Source of the DNA: Bryum argenteum
Lineage: Eukaryota > Streptophyta > Bryopsida > Bryales > Bryaceae
Assembly: GCA_037043015.1 (NCBI GenBank)
Contig: CM073321.1
Coordinates: 1,431,001-1,495,000, forward strand
Length of the DNA stretch: 64,000 nucleotides
Reading direction: 5' to 3'
In this document: piece by piece, positions 23,610 through 35,265 of the stretch
Layout: each line of letters opens with the position of its first letter
Numbering within the stretch: the stretch's first letter is position 1
Made by a program: the position numbers and the translations under genes
The notes under the pieces: generated by a model
What the model was told of the DNA's origin: nothing
The model's database searches: none
Seen by the model: the letters and a program-made list of their open reading frames with translations, nothing else

Positions 23610-26600
23610 TTAGGTAGAACCAATCTGCATCGTATATGGGCCATGCCATATCGACTCAAATTTAGACTGCTTTGAGTTTGGGGTCTCGGGGCACCAAAGT
23701 ACTTGGTCACCCTTTTGAAACACCCGTGGAGGCTGCGTTCCCTGGAAATGGCGGGCCGTCAGGGTCTGTTTGTGATGTATGTGCGATGTAGCCAGGGTTC
23801 TAATTTCTTCGAGGTGGTGTAGGTCGTTGATGCGGGCCGCCAAAGACTGCAATGAGGGTGTAACCCCTCGGCTGTAGTGTTTGGAACGTTGGTACGATGT
23901 ACTCCGTGGGAAGCAGGGGTTGAGTACCGTAAACCATTTCGAACGGGCTGACATTTGTGGCGGTTTTGACGGCGACACGGTAAGCCCAGAGTGCGGCGGG
24001 TAGACAATCATCCCAGTCCGCCTGATTTGCGTGCACAAATCTTTTCAAGCATATTAATTAGTGTCTTGTTTGTCGACTATGCCTGCCCATTTCCCTGAGG
24101 GTAATACACTGTGCTGGTGCGATGTTTGATAACGTGGTTATCGAGGAGGTCCTGTATGACGGTATCCACGAAATGCGTGCCTTGGTCTGATACTATCTCC
24201 AGGGAGCATCCAAACCTTGTAATTATGTTTTCGTAAATGAACGAGGCTGTGACGACGGCGGTGTTGGTCCGCAGAGGCTTGGCCTCTACCCACTTCGTAG
24301 TGTAGTCCGTGGCGACGAGGATGTACTTGTACCCCTGGCGTGTAACTGGTTTGATTGGTCCCACGAAATCCAACCCCCACCGTTGAAATGGTCCCAGGGG
24401 AGGTATGGCCTTCATTGGTACTTTGCCTTGGTGCTGAAAATTTGTTGTGGAAATTTGACAGGCGTGGCAATTTTTGACATGGGCAATCACGTCTTTGTGG
24501 AGCGTTGGCCACCAGTACTTGGCGGAGAGAATCTTTTTTACCGTGGTGTCAGGGCCCTGGTGGCCTCCTGCGGGTCCATCGTGGAGATGTCTGATGATCT
24601 GCTGCTGCTGTTCAGTGGGTACGCATAGCCGGATCTCTTGATCCGGCCCCCGTTTGTATAATTTCCCATGGACCACGGTGTAAGGGAGTGTTGTCTGCAC
24701 GAAGCTGACCCTGCGTGTCCCCGTTATGTCCACGGGAGTGTTGCCCGTGGTGAGATATCTAATGATATCGGCCCTCCAGTCGTCCCCGTGCTCCTTGGTG
24801 TCCGTGGCGATTTGCGTGGCTTGTACATAAGCCTCGTTGAAGGAGTCATCTATTCCTTCTGCCGTGGCGTTGGTGTCCCTGGACAAGTAGTCTGCCACGA
24901 TGTGTCGCTTCCCGGGGACGTATACCACTTCGAAGTCGTATTCGAGGAGTATCATGATCCACCGAGCCACTCGCCCCATGACCAATGTCTGGTTTACGAG
25001 GTATGACAAGCTGTGGTGGTCGACCATGAACCGGAATTTCTTCCCGAGGAGGTAATGTCTAAACTTTTTGACGGCGTATATCATTGCCAAGGCTTCCCGC
25101 TCCATGGTGGAGTAGTTTCGTTCGACCTGGTTGAGTAGTCTACTAGCGTATGCCACGGGTTGATCGTACTTACTATTTACATTTTGTGCTAGCATTACTC
25201 CCACGGCAAGATTAGACGCGTCCGTGTGGACGTGGAATGGTTTAGACCAGTCCGGGGCTATGAGTATCGGTGCGTTGGAGTATGCGTTTTTTATCTTATC
25301 CAACGCTGCTTGTGCCTCGGGTGTCCAGTCCCGTGGGTATGTGTACTTGGCATGGTTCAAAGCCGTGATCGGGGCGGTGATGTGGGCTAGTTTTTCTATA
25401 TAAATTCGGTTGAACTGTGCTAGACCCAGGAGCCGTTGTACGCCTTTTGATTTGTTGGTGGTGTCATGTCCAGGATGTCTTTGATCTTCTCTCAGATCGG
25501 GAAGCTTGCCATATTTACACACGATGTAACCCAAGATAACCCCCGCGAAGTACAGAAACATGCACTTGTCCGCGTTAAGGCTTACCCCGTTGGCTCTACA
25601 GGCGTGGAAAATTTGCCTGAGATGCGAAACATGGTCTTTCATCTTGCCGTAGACGGTGCCATCGTCCAGGTAGATGCGGAAGAACTGTTTGAGGTATGGT
25701 CTGAAGATTAATTCCATGACCCGTTGAAATGTCATGGGTGCGTTTTTGGCCCCGAAGGTCATGCGCTCGAATTGGTACGGTCCACATTCCGTGGAAAAAG
25801 CCGTTTTACCTTTGTCTTGCTCGCCATGGCTACTTGGTAGTACCCGAAAAGCAATCAATGAACGAGTACATTTCATGTCCAAAGAACCTCGTCGATGATC
25901 TCTTCCATGTATGGTAATGGATAATGGTCCTTTTTTGTCGCGGCGTTGAGTTTTCTCAAATCCACACGATGCGCAACGTGCCGTTTTTTGGAATAATGAC
26001 CATGGGAGAGAGCCACGGTCGCATCCACGGGCGAAATGAACTTGGCGTGGAGTAGTTTGTCTAGTTCGACTTTGACTCGGGCGGCGTAGTTCGGATTCAT
26101 CCTGCACCTCCGTTCTTTGTCACGGGGTTGCACCGGGGATGAGATCGATGGTATGTTCGGCCAAGGAATTGGGGATGCCTTTCAAGTCCTCGTGGTTCCA
26201 GGCGAATATGTCCCTGTACTCGTGGAACAGGCGATGGCGGCTTGCTTAATGCCCGGTGGTGCGTCTGTGTTGATTTTAATGTACTTGGGCTCGTCTGTTG
26301 TTCCGAGGTTGACCACCGTACTCTCTCTCCTTGGCCCGTGTGTCCATCCCGCGATGGTTTCGTGATGTAATGCCGTTTTGGCGGGGACGGCGTTCACCAC
26401 AACCTCTCCAAACTATCTCCCGGGTGAAGTGCTCGGGGATATCCAGATTTTTCTTCTTGCATCGAGACTAGCCAAATGTATGTCCCGCCACGGGTATCAG
26501 TCACAGGTGCACGTGGAGTACGAGCCTCTTGCTCATGTTGTGAATTCTTCCGCCAATCCCTTCCGGCCGAAGTTCGGATCCGTTCATCTTGGCACGGGTC

Positions 26601-27010
26601 GATAAACTATCCACGGGGATGACCACGGTTCTTCCGTGGCGTTGCGAGTGGATCTGATTTTTTGTCCATCGTGAATTGCTTGCATGTCTCGCAACCACGG
26701 CCTCCCTAAAATTACCGGAAAATTCTTTGTCATGTGGCATATCGATGATTACGAATGTTCTTTGTGTTGATACCCGTGTATTGCAATCCCGACCATGGTG
26801 AGAATTCCCGGGGTGTGACGAGCGTCATTAGCCATACGTAAAATGAAACAAGCGCTTGGGTCGCGGCAATCCTAGTGCTTGTCGAACATGGTTGATCATT
26901 ACGTTCACGCCCGACCCTCCATCTACGAGGACGTTGGTTAGCGTCATCCCCCGAGTTGCACTCGTATCACCGCAGCAGTCGGGGTCCAAAGTGGTGGCAT
27001 TAACTTCCAC
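23610..27010 (-). pseudogene. pol of element B
   Basis: The visible order is protease NVLVDGGSGVNV (~26925); RT with [11 protein letters not shown] (~25665); RNase H with [11 protein letters not shown] (~25215); integrase zinc region (~24480-24590); integrase core GLDFVGPIK (~24370), SDQGTHF (~24180) and QGNGQA (~24090); and a GPY end (WHGPY, ~23640). The longest intact stretch is 24077-26107. Frameshifts near 25990-26130, 26400-26830 and 24050-24077 break the rest. It would encode the same enzymes as element A. Confidence 0.88.
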
Positions 27011-27234
27011 GAACGCGGGATCTGATTTTGCCTCGATTAACGCAGCCCGTTGTAAATATTGCTTGCAGTTTCGGGGCTGATTTGTACTAACTTTGCCAGG
27101 GTGATGGTCACGTTAGTAGTGTCCAGATATTCTTTGCGCAGGTGTGATCCGTGGCACGCCCTTGGTCCGGGAGTGAGGCTTCCAGGTCTTTTTGTATATC
27201 TGTTCTCGAGGTTGTGTAGCCGCTCCCAGTGTTT

Positions 27235-28592
27235 TTAAAATGGCTTTCTGTGTTCCACCACGTGGTTCGGGAACTGGGTTTTGATCTTGTCGTCCACTGC
27301 GGAGGCCGATATCGTGGACACATTAGTCTCTCGTCCGTGCACCTCGGTCGGCGTTACCCCCCCTCCCGTGAGCCGCGGTGTTTGTGTTCGGGGCCCCGGT
27401 ATTATTGTTTCGATTTTGAGCCCATTTCTGTTTGAATATTGGGCACTCGGCTCCGTCGGTGGTCCAGCCTCCGCATTCCCAAATGATGCATCGAGCGGCG
27501 GGTGAAAGGCATCCACGTTAACCTCGTCGGGGTATACCGCGGCCATGGTGTTCTTGGGGCGCCTGGGTCCCTGGGCGGCGTTGTATTGGTGGAATACCAA
27601 AGATCGTCCAAGGTGTGTTTTTCCACAGTCTCGCACAGGGGTTGTCACCCTCGCATCCTGCCGTGTCGAGGGTAGTGGTAAAATGGGGGCTTGTGTCTGC
27701 TTCAGGGCCGTGAGCTCTCTGCTGATGTCGTTTGCAGCAGAGAGAATGTCTGGCAACGTTTTTACGCCACGGATGACAATGCCCTGTTGTATCCATGGAA
27801 GTAGCCCCTTTTTAAACCATTCACACATATACTCCTCTTCGGGCCGTTGGCTAAGTTTATCCGCCAACTGCTTGAATCTATCATAAAACTTATCCACAGG
27901 CTCGTTAGTGGATTGAGTAATTGATTCCAATGCTCGGAGGACTTCCGAACTTGTTTTAAGTTTTCGAAACTTGTGTAAAAAACTACGCTCCATATCTTCC
28001 CAACTGGCATTGTTGTGTTCTGATTCGAAGTCGATGTACCAGTTGATATGGTTTCCTTGGAGCGTGGTACCAAAAATATTCTGCAAATCCGTGGCATGGA
28101 AAATGCCGTTCGTGCGCGCGATTACCTTAAATCTCCTGATGTGCCAGTCTGGGTCCCCCGATTCGTTGAACACGGGGTAAGGTATTTTGGGTAACTTAGC
28201 TTGGGCGTCAAGGCTCCCGGGGTTATGTAATACACTTGGGATCCCCGTGGGTACCACTACGGGTGGCGGGGATGGCATTCCCGAAGTGCTTGAGCTGGCC
28301 GCGGCGTTGTTTCCCGAGGATGGTTGCCGATCCGTCGCCTCTGCGGGTTCCCCTCACTCCTTCGTGTGGAAGCGATAGCCTCGGGGTTACCATTACCTTG
28401 GATATCTTGGTATTTCAGGCTAAGCAGTTCTAGCTTAGCGTTCGTGGCATCGTTCTTAGCAGCCAGATCTGTCATCTGCTGCTTCATCCACTGTAGTATC
28501 TCCCTGGTTTCATCCTCATGTTGCACTATTTCTTCCATATCTGCAACAATATTTTCCACGGCTTTTTCCGCGGCTTGCCTTTTCGGGGGCAT
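27235..28592 (-). pseudogene. gag of element B
   Basis: The likely start is MPPKRQAAEKAVEN at 28592. A coiled-coil N-terminus (LQWMKQQMTDLAAKNDATNA, nearly the same in A) is followed by a frameshift near 28270. The capsid region follows (KLPKIPYPVF, NWYIDFESEHN, VDKFYDRFKQLADKL, GLLPWIQQGIVIRG). The knuckle region near 27450 reads WECGGWTTDGAEC in another frame, so the histidine expected in CCHC is missing. This would be a structural protein of the retroelement particle. Confidence 0.85.
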
Positions 28593-28642
28593 TTCCTTTC
28601 CTAGTGGCTCGTAGCCAGATTTCTCTTTTTCTCTCTCTCTCT

Positions 28643-28645
<3 letters not shown>

Positions 28646-28679
<34 letters not shown>
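28646..28679. repeat. Homopolymer T tract, 30 or more bases
   Basis: A CT-dinucleotide run leads into an uninterrupted T tract just upstream of gag, between the start codon and the PBS of element B. On the element strand this is a poly-A leader segment. Element A has nothing comparable, so it is a private expansion or an assembly artefact. Confidence 0.8.
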
Positions 28680-28682
<3 letters not shown>

Positions 28683-28694
28683 CTCAGCATTCTA

Positions 28695-28712
28695 TCCCCA
28701 GCATGGTCGCCA
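28695..28712 (-). other. Primer-binding site of element B
   Basis: TGGCGACCATGCTGGGGA lies three bases inside the 5' LTR. All 18 bases are the same as in element A. It resembles the tRNA-Arg complement. Confidence 0.8.
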
Positions 28713-28715
28713 AAA

Positions 28716-29480
28716 TGTTAGCCGGGGTACGGGTATGGAGATGCCCGAGGTATGAGAACGGGGAAGGTAAAGGTAGGAAACAGGGAGAAGACCGGGGCTT
28801 GGAGACGACGCTCACAAGTAATCCCAGGGTCCGGGTAGGGTATGGCGGTCGTTGACCGGGCCGCAATCACCTAGTGATTAATTGGTCGGGCGAGCTACTG
28901 GCCGAGCGGCCGAGGTATGATCGAGGGGGTCAAGACCCGAGGTTCTGATCTCCGGGGTGACTCGTCCTTGGCTCACTTCCACGGCCACGGTGTTGGTTCG
29001 GCGAGACAGATCCTTGGGCGGGGCGTTTGCGACGGCAGCTGCACAACCACGTGAGAGATTGAGACACCACGGCTCCGACTTAGTGACTACCACGGTGCCA
29101 AGGCCTCCGCAGACAGAAACGCGATTAGAGGAGGGTAGTAGAAAATAGATAGAGGCGGGGTAAGATAGAATTGGACTGAGTCCTGTGTTTGCATTGAATT
29201 GGAGAATGCCGTAAGGCTACAAAGTTCGTGAGTACGCACTCGTGGCTAACATCCTGCTCTAGCAATACAAGGAGCTGCTATTGTATCATTCTACCCTTAT
29301 TTATAATAAAACCTAATCCCTTGCGCTGCCCTTCGACTTTACTGCCTGTGTCCACGGTCTCGATCCTCGTGGTCCTCTGATCACTGTGTCCTTGGCCTCG
29401 AGCCCCGGGGTCGTCGTTAATTCCTGCTCTCCCCGTGGCTGTGGTCTTCGATGATGATACCCGTGGTTCGGCGGGTAACA
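28716..29480 (-). repeat. 5' LTR of element B
   Basis: This is the upstream LTR in element orientation and pairs with 19577-20342. It is followed by the duplicated target AGAGT at 29481-29485. Confidence 0.95.
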
Positions 29481-30186
29481 AGAGTCAACAAGGAGGAGGG
29501 CCGAGCGACCGAGGCGACAGACAGACTGCCGCTCCTGCGATCGACACCCACCAAAGGACGGTAGCAGCTCGAAGGCTATCCGAAGGCTACCAGGAGCAGA
29601 GTGGGAGGAGGGGCAGCCCGATCGGCCAGGCCTGATCTGGTTCTAGGTCGGCAGCACCGCTGGGTTGGGAAATACGGAGCGATTACGTTAACAGGGGATA
29701 TTAGAGAGGGAGCCTCCTCCCCTCTTTTTCTTGCTTTTATTCATGCATGTTTGCTCATTAGATAGGTTGTTTGAGTTTGAGAGCTTTTTCCTAAGAAAAT
29801 GGCAAATTCCTTGCCCAAAAATTGGTTGTGATAATTGAAATTGTGTTGTATGCTTTGGTCTTGATGTTTGCCTTAGATTGGAATGTTGTGCCTTGCTTGC
29901 CTTGCTGATTGGGATGAGTAGATGCTAGTGTGCACGACGAGTAAGGGTAGTGCGGAAACGCTGCCCAGACTTTAGGCTGAATTCATAAATTTAGGTTATA
30001 AATTCAGAAATTTGGGACCAAGTGTGGAAGCGATGCCCAATGTACCTCCGAATTTCAAAGTTTAGGTTGAGAAGATTGGCTAGAGTGTTGCTAGGATGTC
30101 CATTGCTTGGAAGGTTGTTTTGTTTGCACCCATCCCCACGGCCCAACTTGTGAGTTAGAACCGGAACACCGGAATTTAACCTCACA

Positions 30187-30994
30187 CGGCCTTCATCGAC
30201 TGAACGTTGGCCTACCACAAAGAGTATCGGTTGATGTCACCATTGATGACATTTGCTGACATCTAGCAAAATAATCCAGCACCACCACCGTTGGCTGTAC
30301 CGACCACCGCAGTGGCCACATCCAACGATCGCCCTTGAATCCAGTTCCAGGCGCAAGATTAGAAGAGGCGACACAGATGTCGCCAGGGGAACAGATATAG
30401 GCACAAGTTGACCCCCTAAATCTGTGCGTACAAGCACTGATATCAGAGTTCGACGCCACAGAAGCCGACAAAAGAGCCTTGGACACTCGTGTTCCAGAGT
30501 TAGAAGTAAACAATGCTCGAAAGCTGCGAGCTGCCATTGATGAAGTACGCAAGAGATACGAGAAGCTGTCGCAGTTTCAGCATGACCTACAACAACCCAA
30601 CGGAGACTGGCAACTATCGGCCACCAGAGTGAGTATTTTAGAATGTGGCCTGCAGATAGCCAACAATCGCATTCATACGAATGAGCAGGAGCCGGACTAC
30701 GCACACGGCCACGTTAAGGCCCTAGAGGCCGATCAAGCAGCACTCAGAGGGCAGTACCAACGTCTCTTTGATACACACAAACGTTGTCAACAGGGAGTCC
30801 CCGCAGACCTCATGCAGCTGAGAGAGCTGCAGAACAACATAGAAAAATTCGAGGCCAACAAGAGGCTATGGGTCAACAATGCTGCCAATGCCATTGCGTC
30901 TAGTATGTTTGACACCAAGTGCAAGTATTCCACCGACCAACAGTTGCCAGAAGATTTTGTAACGCAGTGTGAGACCAAGTGCTACGGGAGTTAG
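30187..30994 (+). pseudogene. aORF-like fragment, 3' part
   Basis: This is the continuation of the fragment at 17996-18406 after element F. It opens with LAYHKEYRL and MTFADI (matching LQYHKMNGKL and MSTFVEI in element A). It then has a Pro-rich linker, a long coiled coil (30479-30960, an open stretch of 171 codons), and the family signature FEANKRLWVNNAANAI. It ends with a stop at 30992-30994 shortly before the right inverted-repeat arm. The C-terminal finger of the element A protein is absent. Several early stops make it a pseudogene. Confidence 0.75.
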
Positions 30995-31012
30995 GACGTA
31001 GCTACGTTGTGT

Positions 31013-31175
31013 GCGGAGAGCGGTGAGCGGTGAGCGTTGAGCCATCAAATTTTCAGCAATTTGAGCGGTGAATTGGTATTTTTAGTAAAAAAATTTCTAA
31101 AAATAATATTTTACTATTTTTACCCAAATATTCTCAAGAATATTTGAATATTCTTGACTTATTACCGTGGTTTAC
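31013..31175. repeat. Right imperfect inverted-repeat arm
   Basis: GCGGTGAGCGGTGAGCGTTGAG and TTGAGCGGTGAATT, followed by TATTACCGTGG, are inverse complements of words at 17885-17975. Together with the left arm this could be the terminal or subterminal repeats of a DNA transposon that picked up an aORF. Confidence 0.5.
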
Positions 31176-31475
31176 TGTTCCTAAACCCGTGGAGATGAAG
31201 CTAAAAATTGTGAAATTATGTGGACTTAAACCACGTTCTGCAAATGTTAAGAGACATTTAAGAATTTTACAGAGTAGACTAGTATCTTATAACTGTGAAA
31301 TCATAAGTCGATGCTGTAAAGCAATTCATAAGTTTATGTAAATAGGGATACATTTTTTGACTTTTGTAAAATGTTGAAATCAAGATAAATAACGTGTGAA
31401 ACACACGATTATAGGGATAACATATAGAACGGGTAGATGTGGATGTTGGTTTACGTAATGTGACCTTGAGGTAGT

Positions 31476-34389
31476 CTACTCTCTAACTTGGTCTAGGATT
31501 CCCTTGTCTAGAATGTTTTTCACCTCGTTGATCCTGAGGGTGGGCGCGCGGATGAAGAGGTCTCTATCAATATCAAATTTGCATACCAATACCAACACGA
31601 GGTATAGGTGCTTGCAATGTCTATACGGTTCGCCTTTTCGTCTTATCTTAGTTATGGTTTTTTTGAACACCAGGCAAGAACACTCAGGGTTCTTACTTAG
31701 AGATAGTTTATAGATAGACTCTGAATCCGACTCCAAAGCAACAATACATCCAAAACCAGGTTGTGGTATCATGGTCACCTCGAGTATTTTTGCCTCCATT
31801 GCACGAGCTGAATCAATGTTCTTCATGTGCTTCAGAATCACAACCTTGATGATTGAAGAACTTTAGACTTGCGTAATTTAGGGTACACATCAGCCTTGTC
31901 GGGCACTGGAATATGTGACAAGTCTCTCGGTGGGGCAAAAGTATTGAATGTGCGTTTGAGAGGAAGGCGTTCTTTTGTGGGAGCCGAAAAACCCGCATTC
32001 TCCAACGCCTCTATTTTGTCACTTGTTAGATTCGTCTCAATCTTCACGGGCCAAACAGAGGGAATAGGCGGTCGACCTTGTTTCCAAGAGAACGGCTCAA
32101 TCCATTTACAACGACTACCCTTCACACAACGCTCAATATCGTCAGGACAAAAGAATAAGTGATCAGTTTTTTTTGGACCTTCTTGAGGACGCTGCCATAC
32201 TCTGGTGTAAATTGGAACTGCGGTTGCCTTTCCGTTTTGGACAATGCGGGATTTGCATTTCTTCCTAGTCTTAGCCATAATACCCCAACAAGCCTTGGAT
32301 GAGGGTTCCTTCAAACGGGCAATGTGCCAAAGCCGCTCATTCACTCTCGTCTCTTGGACAGCAATGACGCGCTGAATATGGGGTCCAAGAGAAGAGGACG
32401 GTTCCAGCGGTTGCTCCTGAACTTCTTCTTCTTCGTGGATAGGAGTAAGATTCTCTGGAAGAGCTCGTGTGACTCTTTTCGCTATTCGAGGACGCGAATA
32501 GCTCACGGTGTCAAGTCGATGGGTTTCATCTGCAGGACCAATGGGAACATCAGCCTTACATTTCCTAGAACCGAAAACCTCTGCCCCATCCAAGTGGGCG
32601 TCACGCGTACGGAAAGCCTCTGCTTCAGGGAAGTCCATAACTGCCTTATTGAGGCAAGCTGGATTGCCGGATCGATTAGCTCGACGTTGAGCGTTATAAA
32701 GACGCTGTCGAAGTTTGTCTACACATGGTCCAGAACCACTTGCTCCACAATTGTTGAATTGATGGTAGCCGACCACTTGGACGAAGGCCCGGACGTAGTC
32801 GTCAACGGCTGCGACGTAGATATCCCTACCCTTATTGCCAGACACTTGCAACCATTTGTTATAAATTGACTCATCAAGGTTACAAAAAGGCATCTCTACG
32901 AGTTCTTCTGCCGAATATTTTTTTCTTGCAATGTACAAACGTATTAGGCCTTTATTCATAATTTAAATTTGTACTTAATACAGATTCACAGTATATGAAT
33001 CCACATAAAAAATCAACTAATAATATATATTATTAAAACAATAACTGTCAATTTCTTTGGTACTGTGATAACATTATAGAAGCTACCGTAGAGCATGTAA
33101 TAAACAAAGATATCGCAAAGAAATTGTATACTTACTAGTTCCATAAATCCACCCGATTGTCTGTATCTGAAGTGCCAGTACGCATGCCAATGACCTAAGT
33201 GTTCTAAACCAACTTTGGAGGTGGCCTTCGAGGATGCCCATCACGCTCTTATAGCCCAATATCGGGTCTCAGCCTCTTCCATGGTGCGCGCATCCTTTGA
33301 CTGCTTACAAAGAATTCGGTGTTGGCCTTGCAATTCGGGCACAGTGTACTGTTTTGTATGTTTCTCAAGAGACTGCGTCCAATGGAAATAACATGTGCGT
33401 TCGCGGCATTCCATGGGGACAACAAGGTTTCCAGAGTCGTAGATGATGCGCGGAGCGTTCCAGTTGGCTTGAGCACTATGAGCTATGAATCCTTAAAACT
33501 GCGGTTTGGGTACACTGTTTCTTACAATGACCTGGTTAAGGTTCTTCCAGAAGACGAGTTGAGCCTCTTTGTCCTCTGTTTGGAAATCACAGCATGCATG
33601 GTTAGAATGCATTGGTAACGTGGTCCTCTGCTTGTTGTCCGTCTTGATAGGCATACCTCCACCGGAAAAATGTGGCACATGACACACCCATAATCAGGTA
33701 CCACACCACGCAACACACCTCAATACCCTCCAACATAAGCATGTAATTACCGTCCGCCGATTCGTGGACTTGACCATGCACACTAAGGAGACAATGTTTT
33801 CTGAAGTAAACATCGCCGTGAACATAGAACTGGAACCTTAGATCTTTAATTTTACCTCGAGGATAGGGTTGCACACAGTTCTTCGGACAACAATACGTTG
33901 TGGAAACAAAATTGATGGACTTCGGTGTAAGAAAGTACTCCTTCTTAGGTGGTGAATCCCGAAGACGCCTTTGACGTTTGCTCTCGTACTGACGGATACC
34001 AACTCGTAATGGCCGACCAAAAACCTTGCAAGCCGCATTGAAGATGGCGCGTTGGTTGTGGTCGTAGAGACTTGTTCCGCTAAGAAGAACATGCTTGATC
34101 CGCCATGCACGCAAAGAATAGAGCCAACCAAAAAGAACCTCTGCTTCTACTAATGACTCTGCTATCTGCACGCAGACAAATTCGGATCCAAGAAGCCGAC
34201 CACCAGTCTCTGGGACGACGCTTGAGTCAACCAATTGACAGACAGCTTTTGCAACGTCGACACATGCGTCATTTAGAAGAGTGACTCGTTTTAACACCCA
34301 TGATGAACGGTTAAACCCTGGCACTGTGCAACTCCGTCAGGTAGAACTGGTGGACGGATATTGACACCGTTGACAACGAAAGTCTCCAT
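31476..34389 (-). pseudogene. SWIM-finger transposase-like gene
   Basis: The probable start is METFVVNG at 34389, just after an acceptor (TTTCTGTAG). An exon at 33602-34324 carries a Cys-rich block (YCCPKNCVQPYPRGKIKDLR) and GIEVCCVVWYLIMGVSCATF. A broken segment at 33136-33617 has CRERTCYFHWTQSLEKHTKQ and WHFRYRQSGGFMEL, and ends in a GTAAGT donor. The exon at 31838-~32930 has DIYVAAVDDYVRAFVQVVGY and a Cys-rich stretch (CWGIMAKTRKKCK...CPDDIERC). The last exon (31476-31841) has a SWIM-type finger, CSC...CKH. SWIM fingers are common in Mutator-like transposases. The rest resembles repetitive transposon-associated proteins, but no DDE triad was identified. A TGA near 33243, a TAA near 33505 and a frameshift near 33600 show decay. 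Confidence 0.5.
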
Positions 34390-34482
34390 ACTACAGAAAA
34401 GAAGTGGATTGAAAAGATAACTTAGTGCTTGGTTAATAGTATACGAGATGATCAAACTAGACATCAAGGCAAAAGTTCCGCC

Positions 34483-35265
34483 ACAGTTATCCCCGGCCCG
34501 TGGATAACAAAATATCCATAGAGAATGAAAGATGACTCATTGCACAGCGATAACATGAACTAGTCGAGGAGAATGGTTTCCGACAGCCGGATCACTAACG
34601 ATATGGTGAAAACATAATCTATCCCCGGCTAGGGGATAATTTTTCCTATGACGGTGCAGACAACTTATACCTTCGGCTTGGGGGACGTTTAGTAAAAAAG
34701 AATATAATATTATCCCCGGCCCGGGCATACTAAATAAACTCCTGACGGCACTGATATCCCCATACTTGAATTAAAAGTAAAAGCACTGTACAGGGATTTA
34801 TCCTCGGACCGGGGATAAATGATTCCATGACGGTGAAGACAAATTATATGTTTGGCCCGCAACCACGTTTAGTATAAACTAATAGTATATTATCCACGCC
34901 CCGAGGATGATAACAAACCCAATACGTCGCTGTATATTATCCCCGGGTCGGGGATAATATGTTTTTGGTGGGCAGTTGTAAAGTTATCCCAGGATCGGGG
35001 ATAATAATTTTTTCGTGGGCAGTTGCATAGTTATCCCCGGACCGGGGATACCTATGCAACCGCCTAGGATAACATGTATTATCCCGGACCCGGGGATAAC
35101 TAAACAACTGCCCACCAAAAGAATATTATCCCCGACCCGGGGATAATATACAATGACGGATTGGGTTCGTTATTATCCCCGGGGCGTGGATAATCTTTGG
35201 ACCACAGATCCCAGGACATAATCCCCGCAGACACTAAAAGTTATCCCCAGCCCGGGGATAACTTG
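34483..35265. repeat. Cluster of GC-rich palindromes, block 1
   Basis: About twelve copies of an imperfect palindrome with consensus ATCCCCGGCCCGGGGAT, usually extended by TTA/TAA, are spaced about 45-90 bp apart in AT-rich sequence. Copies start near 34483, 34618, 34709, 34799, 34889, 34937, 34984, 35032, 35072, 35127, 35173 and 35243. Many differences between arms are single changes in the central GC core. The block lies just upstream of the first coding exon of the minus-strand SWIM gene, in what is probably its leader intron or promoter. Confidence 0.92.
34888..35194. repeat. Long inverted repeat within palindrome block 1
   Basis: The left arm (34888-35041) and right arm (35043-35194) are inverse complements over most of their length. 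Paired words include AACAAACCCAATACGTCGCT with the complement of the segment ending near 35169, GGTGGGCAGTTGT with ACAACTGCCCACC, and TTGCATAG with CTATGCAA. The centre is at about 35042. The structure would fold into a hairpin of about 150 bp with smaller palindromes inside the arms. Confidence 0.85.

Larger units (their letters stand above)
19577..29480 (-). mobile_element. Complete gypsy LTR retrotransposon B (non-chromodomain)
   Basis: This 9904-bp element is bounded by LTRs of 766 and 765 bp (TGTTAGCC...GGGTAACA). A perfect target duplication AGAGT lies at 19572-19576 and 29481-29485. Gene order and PBS are the same as in element A, with clear protein similarity throughout gag, pol and the third ORF, but the two are different families with unrelated-looking LTR bodies. 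The LTR copies differ by a few small indels and substitutions, so insertion was recent. The reading frames are more damaged than in A. Confidence 0.96.
18407..30186. mobile_element. Solo-LTR-like element F, interrupted by element B
   Basis: F begins TGTGAACCCGCG and ends AACCTCACA, giving inverted termini TGTGA/TCACA. It is flanked by CGGCG (18402-18406) and CGGCC (30187-30191), a 4-of-5 match. Coding similarity of the host fragment continues across the junction. Without element B and its duplicated AGAGT, F is about 1.87 kb, which suits a solo LTR. Its middle (19050-19570 and 29486-29640) is GC-rich, and its distal part is AT-rich non-coding sequence. No gag or pol of its own is visible. Internal ORFs such as 19047-19514 look incidental. 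Confidence 0.75.

Noticed and set aside
34483..35265. CRISPR-like array of repeats and spacers
   Set aside because: The repeats are imperfect palindromes of varying spacing, the spacers are partly repeated and inverted, no cas-like gene is present, and the window is eukaryotic.
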